Below are positions 52,244-61,322 of a stretch of DNA of 64,000 nt, in pieces. The translations under genes and the position numbers were made by a program. Under the pieces are notes generated by a model. The model had not been told where the DNA came from. It saw only the letters and a list, made by a program, of their open reading frames with translations, and did not search any database. Source of the stretch: SZUA-584 sp964441275 (lineage in GTDB: Bacteria > Bacillota > Clostridia > Christensenellales > SZUA-584); the NCBI GenBank assembly GCA_964441275.1, contig CAYTUG010000001.1, positions 62,001 through 126,000 of the forward strand, given 5' to 3'. Position 1 is the first letter of the stretch. The number at the start of each line of letters is the position of its first letter.

Positions 52244-53629
52244 ATGAACAACAAAAAGATGGAGCGCGTTGTGGCTCTTTGCAAAAACAGAGGCTTTGTT
52301 TTTCCGGGTTCTGAAATATACGGAGGGCTTGCAAACACATGGGATTACGGCCCGCTTGGGGTTGAATTTAAAAATAATGTAAAACAAGCATGGTGGCAAA
52401 AATTTATCAAGGAAAGCGAATATAACGTAGGGCTTGATTCGGCAATACTTATGAACCCAAGCGTTTGGGTAGCGTCGGGCCATGTTAGCGGCTTTTCCGA
52501 TCCTCTAATGGATTGTAAAGAATGTAAGGCGCGTTTTAGGGCGGATACCCTAATTGAAAACTACGCAAAAAGAAAATCGCTTTCAGTTTCTGTGGTTGCA
52601 ATGCAATATGCCGATATGGAAGCTTTTATTGCGGAAAACAGCATAAACTGCCCCGTTTGCGGCAAACACAACTTTACGGGCATACGAAAGTTTAACCTTA
52701 TGTTTAAAACATTTCAAGGCGTTACAGAAGATTCTTCAAGCGAAATATTTTTAAGGCCTGAAACCGCCCAGGGCATATTCGTTAATTTTAAAAACGTCGC
52801 GCGGACAACCAGAAAGCGCATACCGTTTGGAATAGGCCAAATAGGAAAATCGTTCAGAAATGAAATTACGCCGGGCAACTTTACGTTTCGCATACGCGAG
52901 TTCGAGCAAATGGAATTGGAGTTTTTCTGCGCACCCGGCGAAGGCGGAAAATGGTTTGTCTATTGGAAGGATTTCTGTTATAATTGGCTGCTTTCCCTCG
53001 GTCTTAACAAGGATAATATTCGCCTTAGAGATCATGATCCAAAAGAGCTTTCTCACTACTCTAATGCAACTACAGACATAGAATATCTTTTTCCGTTCGG
53101 CTGGGGCGAACTTTGGGGAATAGCCGACCGGACGGATTTTGACTTAAAACAGCATATGCAGCATTCGGGCGTAAATATGGAATATACAGATCCGGTAACT
53201 AACGAGAAATATCTGCCCCATTGTATAGAGCCCTCCCTCGGGGCGGACCGCGTTGCCTTAGCGCTGCTGTGCGATGCGTACGATGAAGAAAAACTTCAGA
53301 CAGGCGATGTAAGAACGGTGCTTCGCCTTTCCCCCGCGCTGTCTCCGTTTAAGGCGGCGGTTTTGCCCATGCAGAAGCAGCTTGTCGATACGGCGGAACA
53401 AGTATACAAAAGGCTGCTTAACAATCATGCGGTGGATTTTGACGTCACCGGCAGCATTGGAAAGCGATACCGCAGGCAAGACGAGATTGGAACGCCCTTT
53501 TGCGTAACTATCGATTTTGACACGCTTGATGATAATCGCGTAACGATACGGGATCGCGATACTATGCAGCAGATACGCATAGATATTGATAAGGTGAGCG
53601 CTTACCTGAAAGAAAAGACAGTATTTTAA
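52244..53629 (+). CDS. glyS: Glycine-tRNA ligase, single-chain alpha2 type
   Basis: A 461-residue class II synthetase that charges tRNA-Gly. RGFVFPGSEIYGGLANTWDYGPLG at the N-terminus, LRPETAQGIFVNFKN, RKRIPFGIGQIGKSFRNEI (motif 2), and the C-terminal EPSLGADRVALALL (motif 3) are present. An insert with CKECKARFR and CPVCGKHNF forms a zinc site. It is the homodimeric type, not the GlyQ/GlyS alpha-beta type. ATG 52244 follows GGAGG. A frame from 52190 would run through the leader and is rejected. Expression is probably controlled by the T-box-like leader. Confidence 0.96.
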   Translation: MNNKKMERVVALCKNRGFVFPGSEIYGGLANTWDYGPLGVEFKNNVKQAWWQKFIKESEYNVGLDSAILMNPSVWVASGHVSGFSDPLMDCKECKARFRADTLIENYAKRKSLSVSVVAMQYADMEAFIAENSINCPVCGKHNFTGIRKFNLMFKTFQGVTEDSSSEIFLRPETAQGIFVNFKNVARTTRKRIPFGIGQIGKSFRNEITPGNFTFRIREFEQMELEFFCAPGEGGKWFVYWKDFCYNWLLSLGLNKDNIRLRDHDPKELSHYSNATTDIEYLFPFGWGELWGIADRTDFDLKQHMQHSGVNMEYTDPVTNEKYLPHCIEPSLGADRVALALLCDAYDEEKLQTGDVRTVLRLSPALSPFKAAVLPMQKQLVDTAEQVYKRLLNNHAVDFDVTGSIGKRYRRQDEIGTPFCVTIDFDTLDDNRVTIRDRDTMQQIRIDIDKVSAYLKEKTVF

Positions 53630-53730
53630 TATATCTAATTAAATTATACCTTTACCGTTTTGTATATCTGATACCCGGATTGTTTGTTCCCGACGCGTTT
53701 AGCGCGGCATAACACGGTCGCTTTCGCCAC

Positions 53731-53759
53731 TTGACAAAACAGCTACGCAAAACTATCCT
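53731..53759 (+). promoter_or_regulatory. Promoter of metG-tatD-radical SAM operon
   Basis: TTGACA and TATCCT are separated by 17 bp (6 of 6 and 4 of 6 matches). It lies 63 bases before metG. Confidence 0.55.
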
Positions 53760-53822
53760 AATAAACATAACAAAAAGTTTTAGGACATATGTTTGTGTGC
53801 CGTAAAACAACAGGAGATACAA

Positions 53823-55736
53823 ATGGAGAAGTTTTACATCACAACGCCTATTTATTATCCAAGCGATAAACTGCACATAGGCCACACCTATACCACGGTT
53901 GCGGCCGATGCCCTTGCGCGTTTTAAACGCCAGACAGGGTATGATGTCATGTTCTTAACAGGCACAGACGAACACGGCCAAAAAATAGAACGGGTGGCGG
54001 CGGCGGCGGGCAAACAGCCTAAAGAGTACGTTGATAAAATTGTTGCGGATATTAAAGAGCTGTGGAAACTTATGAACATATCCAATGACAGTTTTATAAG
54101 AACGACTGACGAGAACCATGTTAAAACCGTACAAAAAGTATTTAAAAAACTTTACGACAACGGAGATATTTATAAAGGCTGTTACGAAGGTTGGTATTGC
54201 ACCCCATGCGAGTCTTATTGGTTGCAGCGCCAGCTTACAGACGGCAAATGCCCTGATTGCGAGCGCAAGGTTGAGCTTGCCAAAGAGGAAGCATATTTCT
54301 TTAAACTAAGCAAATATGCCAAAAGGCTTATAGAGCATATTGAAAAGCATCCCGAATTTATACAGCCCGAAAGCCGCAAAAACGAGATGCTCAACAACTT
54401 CTTGTTATGCGGACTCGAGGATTTGTGCGTATCGCGCACATCGTTTAAATGGGGCATACCGGTCGATTTTGACTGCGGCCACGTCGTATATGTTTGGATT
54501 GACGCGCTGACCAATTATATATCGGCTTTGGGCTATCTTTCGGACGACGATTCCGCATTTAAAAAGTATTGGCCTGCCGACGTACATCTCATGGCAAAAG
54601 AAATCGTGCGGTTTCACACTATAATATGGCCTATTATGCTTATGGCGCTTGATTTGCCGCTTCCCGCGCGCATATTTGGGCATGGCTGGCTTTTACTCGA
54701 AGGCGGAAAGATGAGCAAATCAAAAGGCAATGTGATTGACCCCATAAAGCTCGCCAAACGCTATGGCGTCGATGCGCTAAGATATTTCTTGCTGCGCGAA
54801 GTGCCGTTCGGCGCGGACGGAGTTTATACCAGCGAGGCGCTGCTTGGCCGCATAAACAGCGACTTGGCTAACGACCTGGGAAATCTTGTATCGCGCACAA
54901 CCGCAATGATTGTCAAATATTTTGACGGGGTTGTTCCCTGCGATACTCAGTCTACGGAGTTTGATTCCGATATAGAAACATCGGGCGCACAGCTGCATCA
55001 AAAAGTTACGCATCATATGGATTCTTTGAGACTGCCCGACGCTCTTGCAGAAATATTTAGCTACATAGGCTCTTTAAACAAATACATAGATTTAACCGCG
55101 CCATGGGTTCTTGCCAAAAACGAAAGCGACAAAGCAAAACTTGCAGGTGTTATGGTGCATTTGGCGGAAGGCCTGCGTATTGTATCCGTGCTTCTCTCTT
55201 CGTTTTTGCCCGACACCGCAAAACAAATTTGGAATGCACTCGGGATAAACAGCCGCAGCCTTAAAAGCTTTGAAAGTATATCAAGCTTTGGCAGCTGCGT
55301 TTGCTCCTTAACCGTTTCCCAGTGTGCGCCTTTATTTCCGCGGCTTGATATTAAGAAAGAACTCGAAGAGCTTGAAGCGCTCTCTCCCGAAAACAATTCT
55401 CCCCAAAGCGCATGCAATTTAGTTTCTTTTGACGATTTTAAAAAACTTGAGCTTAAAGTTGGCGTGATCAAACAGGCCGAAGATATCAAAGGCAGCGACA
55501 AGCTTTTAAAACTGCAAGTGGACACCGGAGAGCCGAGGCAAATTGTTTCGGGCGTTAAAGAGTGGTATAGCGCATCGCAGTTGGTCGGCAAAACGATAGT
55601 CGTCGTCACTAACTTAAAACCCGCCAAACTGTTTGGCATAGAATCTTTTGGTATGCTGCTTGCCGCAAAAGCGCAGGGCTCATTGCGGCTTGTAACGATA
55701 GACGGCGCTTTGCCGCCAGGCACCCAAATCTCATGA
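53823..55736 (+). CDS. metG: Methionine-tRNA ligase
   Basis: A 637-residue class I synthetase that charges initiator and elongator tRNA-Met. HIGH (18-21), the zinc knuckle CTPCESYWLQ and CPDCER (about 127-150), WIDALTNYISALGYL and KMSKS (296-300) are all present. A C-terminal tRNA-binding domain (about 535-637: KLELKVGVIKQAEDIKGSDK) supports dimerisation, as in Bacillus MetS. ATG 53823 follows GGAG. The stop overlaps the tatD start (ATGA). In Bacillus, metS and tatD (yabD) are also neighbours, close to abrB and rsmI. Confidence 0.97.
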   Translation: MEKFYITTPIYYPSDKLHIGHTYTTVAADALARFKRQTGYDVMFLTGTDEHGQKIERVAAAAGKQPKEYVDKIVADIKELWKLMNISNDSFIRTTDENHVKTVQKVFKKLYDNGDIYKGCYEGWYCTPCESYWLQRQLTDGKCPDCERKVELAKEEAYFFKLSKYAKRLIEHIEKHPEFIQPESRKNEMLNNFLLCGLEDLCVSRTSFKWGIPVDFDCGHVVYVWIDALTNYISALGYLSDDDSAFKKYWPADVHLMAKEIVRFHTIIWPIMLMALDLPLPARIFGHGWLLLEGGKMSKSKGNVIDPIKLAKRYGVDALRYFLLREVPFGADGVYTSEALLGRINSDLANDLGNLVSRTTAMIVKYFDGVVPCDTQSTEFDSDIETSGAQLHQKVTHHMDSLRLPDALAEIFSYIGSLNKYIDLTAPWVLAKNESDKAKLAGVMVHLAEGLRIVSVLLSSFLPDTAKQIWNALGINSRSLKSFESISSFGSCVCSLTVSQCAPLFPRLDIKKELEELEALSPENNSPQSACNLVSFDDFKKLELKVGVIKQAEDIKGSDKLLKLQVDTGEPRQIVSGVKEWYSASQLVGKTIVVVTNLKPAKLFGIESFGMLLAAKAQGSLRLVTIDGALPPGTQIS

Positions 55737-56503
55737 CCGCTCTTTTTGACACGCATGCGCATATACTCGACAGCCGGTTTGATTGCGATCGTGAAAAACT
55801 GCTCGATAGCCTTCCAAAACTCGGTTTAATAGGTTTTATCGAGGCGGGCACAACCATTGAAGATTCCGAAAAGGCGGCGGAACTTTCTTCGCGCGTTGAT
55901 TATGTGCATGCGGCGGTGGGCATACATCCGCACGAAGTCAAAAATGCACCGAATGATTATCTGCAAAAATTATGTGCGTTAGCCCAAACCAAAAAGGTTG
56001 TCGCAATAGGCGAGATAGGGCTTGATTACCATTACGACTTTTCTCCCCGCATACAGCAGCAGAAAGTGTTTTCGCAGCAGCTTGAATTAAGCGAAAAGCT
56101 CGGCCTTCCTGTAATAGTGCACATGCGGCAAGCCACTCAAGACACATTATCAATACTGAACGAACATAAAAAAGTGCGCGGGGTTATGCATTGCTATTCC
56201 GGTAGCGCACAAACTGCAAAATTGCTGCTTGAAATGGGATTTTACATTTCGTTTGCCGGCGCGGTTACATTCAAGAACGCAAAAAAATTAATCGAAGCCG
56301 CCGCCGCTGTTCCTCTTGATAGGCTTATGGCGGAGACGGATTGTCCGTATCTTGCGCCCGAACCTTTGCGCGGCCGGCGCAACAATCCTTATAACGTCCG
56401 CTATGTTCTGCAAAAGTTAGCGGAAATTAAGAATATCCCCTTCGAACAAATGTGCGAAATAAACATTAACAATGCCAAAGGACTGTTTAACTTAAATGAC
56501 TGA
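55733..56503 (+). CDS. tatD: TatD-family metal-dependent DNase
   Basis: A 256-residue amidohydrolase-fold nuclease that acts on DNA ends. Metal ligands are visible: DTHAH (6-10), GEIGLDYHYD with the bridging Glu, VIVHMRQA, MHCYSG, and ETDCPYLAPEP. Length is normal. The start overlaps the metG stop by 4 bp, so translation is coupled, and its end overlaps the radical SAM gene by 8 bp. Confidence 0.95.
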   Translation: MTALFDTHAHILDSRFDCDREKLLDSLPKLGLIGFIEAGTTIEDSEKAAELSSRVDYVHAAVGIHPHEVKNAPNDYLQKLCALAQTKKVVAIGEIGLDYHYDFSPRIQQQKVFSQQLELSEKLGLPVIVHMRQATQDTLSILNEHKKVRGVMHCYSGSAQTAKLLLEMGFYISFAGAVTFKNAKKLIEAAAAVPLDRLMAETDCPYLAPEPLRGRRNNPYNVRYVLQKLAEIKNIPFEQMCEININNAKGLFNLND

Positions 56504-57089
56504 CACTTATATCTATATGTTATCCGATGCAATATACATCAATTTAACCAACAGGTGCACAAACGACTGTACGTTTTGCGTCAGAAACGAATATAACGGC
56601 GTTGGCGGGTATGATTTGCGGCTTAATAGAGAACCTGAGGCAATAGACATAATTAACGAGCTTGAGAAGCTGCCGAGCGTTGAAAAAGCGGTTTTTTGCG
56701 GGCTGGGGGAGCCTACAATGCGCATAAACGTACTCATAGAGGTTGCAAAATATTTAAAATCCCGCGGGGCGCACATACGCCTTAACACCAACGGACAAGG
56801 CAGTGCCTGCGCAGGCGAAAATATCGTCCCTAAGCTTGCCGGCCTTATTGACGTGGTGTCGGTTAGCCTAAATGCATCGTGTGCGCAAAAATATCAGCTT
56901 ATCTGCCGCAGTTCTTTTGGCGAGAAAGCTTATTCGCATATGCTTGATTTTGCAAAGAGTTGTGTATTGCATGGCATTGAAACTGTTATGAGCGTGGTCG
57001 ATATAATAGGCCGGGAAGACATAGAGAAATGCAGGCATATTGCGCAAGATATCGGCGCCCAGTTGCGCATCAGAAAATATATTAAATAA
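56496..57089 (+). CDS. TatD-associated radical SAM protein
   Basis: A 197-residue protein with the radical SAM cluster motif CTNDCTFC (Cys21, Cys25, Cys28). The GGE-like motif is CGLGEPTMR, and IRLNTNGQG follows. It is about half the size of typical radical SAM enzymes, with no extra cluster domain. A family of this type is known to accompany TatD in Clostridia. The 8-bp overlap with tatD here supports the link. The reaction is not known. Confidence 0.9.
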   Translation: MTDTYIYMLSDAIYINLTNRCTNDCTFCVRNEYNGVGGYDLRLNREPEAIDIINELEKLPSVEKAVFCGLGEPTMRINVLIEVAKYLKSRGAHIRLNTNGQGSACAGENIVPKLAGLIDVVSVSLNASCAQKYQLICRSSFGEKAYSHMLDFAKSCVLHGIETVMSVVDIIGREDIEKCRHIAQDIGAQLRIRKYIK

Positions 57090-57115
57090 ATCTCTCATAT
57101 TACCTAAATTCTATC

Positions 57116-57144
57116 TTGACACTACATATTGTATTGCTTATAAT
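57116..57144 (+). promoter_or_regulatory. Full consensus promoter of nrdDG
   Basis: TTGACA and TATAAT are separated by exactly 17 bp, a perfect sigma-A promoter. It gives a leader of about 95 bases before nrdD. Its spacer overlaps the first NrdR-like box, so repression would be direct. Confidence 0.75.
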
Positions 57145-57166
57145 TACTGTGTACAATAATTAGTGA
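57119..57166 (+). promoter_or_regulatory. Tandem NrdR-like boxes over the nrdD promoter
   Basis: Box 1 (57119-57134, ACACTACATATTGTAT) matches the NrdR consensus acaCwAtATaTwGtgt at about 13 of 16 positions and box 2 (57151-57166, GTACAATAATTAGTGA) at about 10. They are 32 bp apart start to start, three helical turns, the spacing known for NrdR. NrdR is the ATP/dATP-sensing repressor of ribonucleotide reductase genes. Its gene is not in the window. Confidence 0.6.
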
Positions 57167-57244
57167 ATTTTAATTATTTAAGTTTTCCTTGTCGGAAACC
57201 CTTTTTTAATAAAGGAAGTTTATTTTAAGGTATAGGGGGGCACC

Positions 57245-59332
57245 ATGTTTACTGTTATTCTCAAACGAAGCGGACAAAAAGAAACCTTTCAGCCTAAAAA
57301 AATTACCAACGCTATTTTTAAGGCGGCAATTGCCGTAGGAGGCGATGATTATCGTACTGCGGAGCTGTTAACCGATCAGGTTATCGATATAGCGCGCATA
57401 ACTTATGGGGATCGTATACCCGAAGTTGAAGACATCCAGGATATCGTAGAGCGCGTTCTTATTAAAAACGGGCATGCTAAAACGGCTAAGGCATACATCC
57501 TTTATCGCGAAAAGCGCAAAAGCGCGAGGGAATCCAACGCGCTTATAGGCGCCACTATCGATATGTTTTCCAACTACCTTTCCGACAAAGACTGGAATAT
57601 AAGAGAAAACGCAAACACTCAAAGGAGCGTTAACGGGTTAAACAACTATATCCGCGAAGCGTTTACAAAAAAATATTGGCTGCACGAGATATACCCTAAG
57701 GAAGTGCGGGATGCGCACACAAACGGCGATTGCCACATACATGACCTTGGTTTTTTCGGTCCGTACTGCGCCGGTTGGGATTTGCATCAGCTTTTGCTCC
57801 AGGGGTTTGGAGGAATTCCGGGCAAAGTTGAAAGCAAGCCTGCAAAACATCTGCGTTCGTTCTTAGGTCAAATTGTCAATTCAACATTTACAACCCAGGG
57901 CGAAACCGCAGGTGCGCAGGCATGGTCAAGTTTCGATACATATTGCGCGCCGTTTATAAGAAACGACAATATGACATTCGGACAAATAAAACAATGCCTG
58001 CAGGAGTTTATTTTTAACATAAACGTTCCTACCCGCGTTGGTTTTCAGTGCCCTTTTTCCAACTTAACTTTTGATATAAAAGTGCCGAAGATGTTGCGTG
58101 ACCGCCCCGTTATAATAGGGGGTGAAAGCCGGCAAACCACATATGGCGACTATCAGCACGAAATGGACATATTCAATCTTGCATTTTGTGAAGTGATGCT
58201 TGAAGGCGATGCAAAGGGGCGGGTTTTCACATTTCCTATCCCCACCATCAACATCACAAAAGATTTTGATTGGGACAGCCCGGTTGTCGATAAATTTATG
58301 CAAATTACATGTAAATACGGCATACCGTATTTCGCTAACTACATAAACTCTGATCTTTCACCCGAAGATGCGGTTTCAATGTGCTGCCGTCTGCGCCTTG
58401 ACGTTACGGAATTGCGAAAACGAGGCGGAGGGCTTTTCGGCTCTAACCCGCTTACCGGCTCAATCGGCGTGGTCACAATTAACCTGCCGCGCATCGGCTA
58501 CCTGTCACGTACCCAAGACGAGTTCTTCTCGCGGCTTAAAACAATGGCGCATATAGGCAAAACATCGCTTGAAATAAAGCGCAAAATTATTGAACAGCAA
58601 ACCGAAAAGGGCCTGTACCCTTATTCCGCCGTATACCTGAAAGACGTAAAAGCCCGCTCCGGTTCATACTGGTATAACCATTTTAACACTATTGGCATAA
58701 TAGGGATGCACGAGGCGCTGCTTAACTTCCTCGGCAAAGGTGTGGAGACTGCCGAGGGCAATGCATTCGCGATACGCGTAATGAATTTTCTGCGCTCCCT
58801 TATGCAGGATTTTCAAAAAGAAACCGGGCATTCATATAACCTTGAAGCTACCCCTGCCGAAGGTACAAGCTACCGTTTGGCAAAGCTTGATAAAGAGCGC
58901 TATCTCGACATAATTACATCCGGTCAGGACGTGCCTTACTACGTTAACTCTTCACAGCTTCCGGTCGGCTTTACCGATGATATAATTGAGATGATAGACC
59001 TTCAAGATAAACTACAGTCCCTCTATACAGGAGGCACCGTTCAGCACCTATATTTAGGAGAACGCATAGAAGATATACAAATTGCCAAACAGCTGATCCG
59101 GAAAATCTTTACAAACTACAACATGCCTTACATTTCATTAACGCCAACCTTTAGCGTATGTGAAACGCACGGGTATCTTGCAGGAGAACAGTTTGAATGC
59201 CCGTATTGCAAAAAAGTTACGGAAGTATGGAGCCGCGTTGTCGGCTACCTGCGGCCAATACAAAACTATAACGACGGCAAAAAAGAAGAATACAAAGAAA
59301 GAGTCAAATTTGTCGTCCCAACGGCCATGTGA
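57245..59332 (+). CDS. nrdD: Anaerobic ribonucleoside-triphosphate reductase
   Basis: A 695-residue class III reductase that makes dNTPs under anoxia with a glycyl radical. An N-terminal ATP-cone (about 1-95: KRSGQKETFQPKKITNAIF) is the allosteric site. The catalytic barrel has GFQCPFSNLTFD and CCRLRLDVTELRKRGGGLFG with active-site Cys. The C-terminus has Cys residues for zinc (CETHGYLAGEQFECPYCK) and the glycyl motif RVVGYLRP with Gly667. The ATG follows GGGGGG. nrdG follows directly. Confidence 0.97.
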   Translation: MFTVILKRSGQKETFQPKKITNAIFKAAIAVGGDDYRTAELLTDQVIDIARITYGDRIPEVEDIQDIVERVLIKNGHAKTAKAYILYREKRKSARESNALIGATIDMFSNYLSDKDWNIRENANTQRSVNGLNNYIREAFTKKYWLHEIYPKEVRDAHTNGDCHIHDLGFFGPYCAGWDLHQLLLQGFGGIPGKVESKPAKHLRSFLGQIVNSTFTTQGETAGAQAWSSFDTYCAPFIRNDNMTFGQIKQCLQEFIFNINVPTRVGFQCPFSNLTFDIKVPKMLRDRPVIIGGESRQTTYGDYQHEMDIFNLAFCEVMLEGDAKGRVFTFPIPTINITKDFDWDSPVVDKFMQITCKYGIPYFANYINSDLSPEDAVSMCCRLRLDVTELRKRGGGLFGSNPLTGSIGVVTINLPRIGYLSRTQDEFFSRLKTMAHIGKTSLEIKRKIIEQQTEKGLYPYSAVYLKDVKARSGSYWYNHFNTIGIIGMHEALLNFLGKGVETAEGNAFAIRVMNFLRSLMQDFQKETGHSYNLEATPAEGTSYRLAKLDKERYLDIITSGQDVPYYVNSSQLPVGFTDDIIEMIDLQDKLQSLYTGGTVQHLYLGERIEDIQIAKQLIRKIFTNYNMPYISLTPTFSVCETHGYLAGEQFECPYCKKVTEVWSRVVGYLRPIQNYNDGKKEEYKERVKFVVPTAM

Positions 59333-59337
59333 TAAAA

Positions 59338-60006
59338 ATGCAGATTGCTGGTTTTGTTAAAAACTCATTTATCGACTATCCCGGCATTATTGCCGCCGTG
59401 GTGTTCGTGCCCGGATGCAATATGGACTGCTGGTATTGCCATAATAAGCATATCTGGGACGCAGCCAAGCTTCTCGATCAAAAAGAAATATTAAACTTTT
59501 TGCAAAAGAGAGCGGGCTTTATTGACGGTGTGGTAATATCGGGAGGCGAGCCTACCCTTCAGCCGAACCTTTTGCCTTTTATTAAAAACGTCAAGCAATA
59601 CGGCTACCTTGTCAAACTGGACACGAACGGTTTGCTGCCGGAAATTGTAGAACAAGCTTTATCGTATATTGATTATATCTCTCTTGATATTAAAGCGCCG
59701 CCAAACTGCATATCCAAGGTGGTGTCTTTTGATTTAGACGATTTCCCCATTTGGCAGACAGCCGATTTGTTGCTTTCGGGAGTAATCGATTACGAGTTTC
59801 GAACAACTTTTATGCCGCTTTTAGATGTTTCTGATATAAAATCGATAGCGCAGCGCTTGCAGGGTGCAAAAAAATATGTGCTGCAGCAATACCGCAAACC
59901 GGAGAGTATCAGCCTACAGCCCGAACCGCATTCGGCTAACACAGTTAAAGAAGCAGGCAAAGCCGCCTCCGCGTACATAAAACAGGTTCAGATCAGGGGG
60001 CTTTAG
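59338..60006 (+). CDS. nrdG: Anaerobic ribonucleotide reductase-activating protein
   Basis: A 222-residue radical SAM activase that installs the glycyl radical on NrdD. GFVKNSFIDYPGIIAAVVF, the cluster motif CNMDCWYC (Cys27, Cys31, Cys34), and GVVISGGEPTLQPNLL are diagnostic of the clostridial type, longer than E. coli NrdG (154 residues). The start could be the ATG at 59338 or a GTG at 59329 overlapping the nrdD stop; neither has a clear binding site, so coupling is likely. The 3' end overlaps a convergent gene by 14 bp. Confidence 0.93.
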   Translation: MQIAGFVKNSFIDYPGIIAAVVFVPGCNMDCWYCHNKHIWDAAKLLDQKEILNFLQKRAGFIDGVVISGGEPTLQPNLLPFIKNVKQYGYLVKLDTNGLLPEIVEQALSYIDYISLDIKAPPNCISKVVSFDLDDFPIWQTADLLLSGVIDYEFRTTFMPLLDVSDIKSIAQRLQGAKKYVLQQYRKPESISLQPEPHSANTVKEAGKAASAYIKQVQIRGL

Positions 60007-60340
60007 TCAATTGCTCTTGGGTAGCCGGCGTTAAAATAGTATCCCTTAATTCTTCCGCGCCTTTGTTTAGCCTTTCCGCCCATGGGCTTTCCCAAAGGCC
60101 GTATGCCGTGCCGGCTAATATAACTGCAAGCGCAATAATCGCCAAAATTTTTAGAAATCCGGGTACCAGTTTCCATATCAAGCCAAACCCCAAGAAAAAA
60201 AGCACAACCGCGCCTATAATTATTGCCCAGCCGGGCAATACGCCTGCGTATCCTTCAACTTTGTCCCACAACGGTGCACAGGCCGCCAACACCCCGGCAC
60301 AAGCAATTGCGGCCAACAATACTAAAAATAATTTTTTCAT
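59993..60340 (-). CDS. Small membrane lipoprotein, unknown function
   Basis: A 115-residue protein. The N-terminal signal contains LAAC with the probable lipidated Cys21, then two hydrophobic helices (about 39-56 and 62-82). The C-terminal tail is hydrophilic (ERLNKGAEELRDTIL). I do not recognise a family. The frame runs antisense into the last 14 bases of nrdG. It is divergent from the methyltransferase gene and stands alone. Confidence 0.7.
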   Translation of the reverse strand: MKKLFLVLLAAIACAGVLAACAPLWDKVEGYAGVLPGWAIIIGAVVLFFLGFGLIWKLVPGFLKILAIIALAVILAGTAYGLWESPWAERLNKGAEELRDTILTPATQEQLTKAP

Positions 60341-60479
60341 GATAATATCCTTATTCTTTATTAATGGATATTATCACGAAATATGTAAACGGTAAAGAAA
60401 AAACAGCATATTTATCAGACTGTCTAAATTGCAAGTTTAAAATTTGGGTTGCAAGTGCTAAAATATATTGGGGGAAGAT

Positions 60480-61322
60480 ATGCTTATTGCAAAACATACA
60501 TACGATTACAGCTTGTTAGATTCGGGCGGCGGCGAAAAACTTGAGAAAATTGGCGATATTACGCTTCAGCGGCCGGAGCCGCAGGCAATATGGGAACGCA
60601 CAAACCCTCAGCTTTGGCACCCCCACGCTATATTCGACAAAGAAAAAAGCGGCGGTTGGCGGTTTGTAAAAAAGACGCCGCAGAGCTGGCCTGTCTCTTT
60701 CGGGTGCTTTAATATGATTATCCGCCCTACCGTTTCCAAACACATAGGCGTTTTTCCGGAACAAGCAGTTAACTGGGAATACATATCAAGCCAAATACGC
60801 AATTCTTCCCGCTCCATAAAAATGCTAAATCTTTTTGCCTATACCGGAGGCGCAACTTTAGCCGCGCTCTCTGCCGGCGCCTTTGTTGTACATGTGGACG
60901 CGGCTAAAAGCATAAACGGATGGGCGAAGGAAAACGCAAGCCTTTCTGGGCTGTCCGGCGCCCCTGTGCGCTTCATAGCGGACGATTGCAAAAAATTCGT
61001 CAGCCGTGAGCTGCGGCGGGGCAGCAAATACGATGCAATAATTATTGACCCGCCTTCATACGGCAAAAGCGGAAACAGCGTCTGGAAAATCGAAGACGAT
61101 CTGTTTTCGCTCGTTGGCAACTGCGCATCCCTGCTGTCGGGCAACCCTTTGTTTTTCATAATTAACTCTTACACAACAGGCTTATCAAGCGTTGTTTCCC
61201 GAAACATACTTTCGTTGTGTTTAGGCAAACAAGGCAGAATTATTGCCGATACTTTGGTCATTCCGCAGAAAGATTCCGATGTGTTCCTGCCTTGCGGCAC
61301 AACTGCAAGGTGGCAGCCGTGA
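60480..61322 (+). CDS. Class I SAM-dependent methyltransferase (RlmI/RlmK-like)
   Basis: A 280-residue protein. The C-terminal two thirds form a Rossmann methyltransferase: MLNLFAYTGGATLAAL (motif I, about 117-132), VDAAKSINGWAKENA, FIADDCKKFVSRE, and the catalytic-type motif DPPSYGK with flanking hydrophobics. The N-terminal part (WERTNPQLWHPHAIF) replaces the PUA domain of E. coli RlmI. Relatives methylate 23S rRNA cytidine or guanine; the target here is unproven. ATG 60480 follows GGGGGAAG. Its stop overlaps the GTG of the next gene. Confidence 0.85.
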   Translation: MLIAKHTYDYSLLDSGGGEKLEKIGDITLQRPEPQAIWERTNPQLWHPHAIFDKEKSGGWRFVKKTPQSWPVSFGCFNMIIRPTVSKHIGVFPEQAVNWEYISSQIRNSSRSIKMLNLFAYTGGATLAALSAGAFVVHVDAAKSINGWAKENASLSGLSGAPVRFIADDCKKFVSRELRRGSKYDAIIIDPPSYGKSGNSVWKIEDDLFSLVGNCASLLSGNPLFFIINSYTTGLSSVVSRNILSLCLGKQGRIIADTLVIPQKDSDVFLPCGTTARWQP

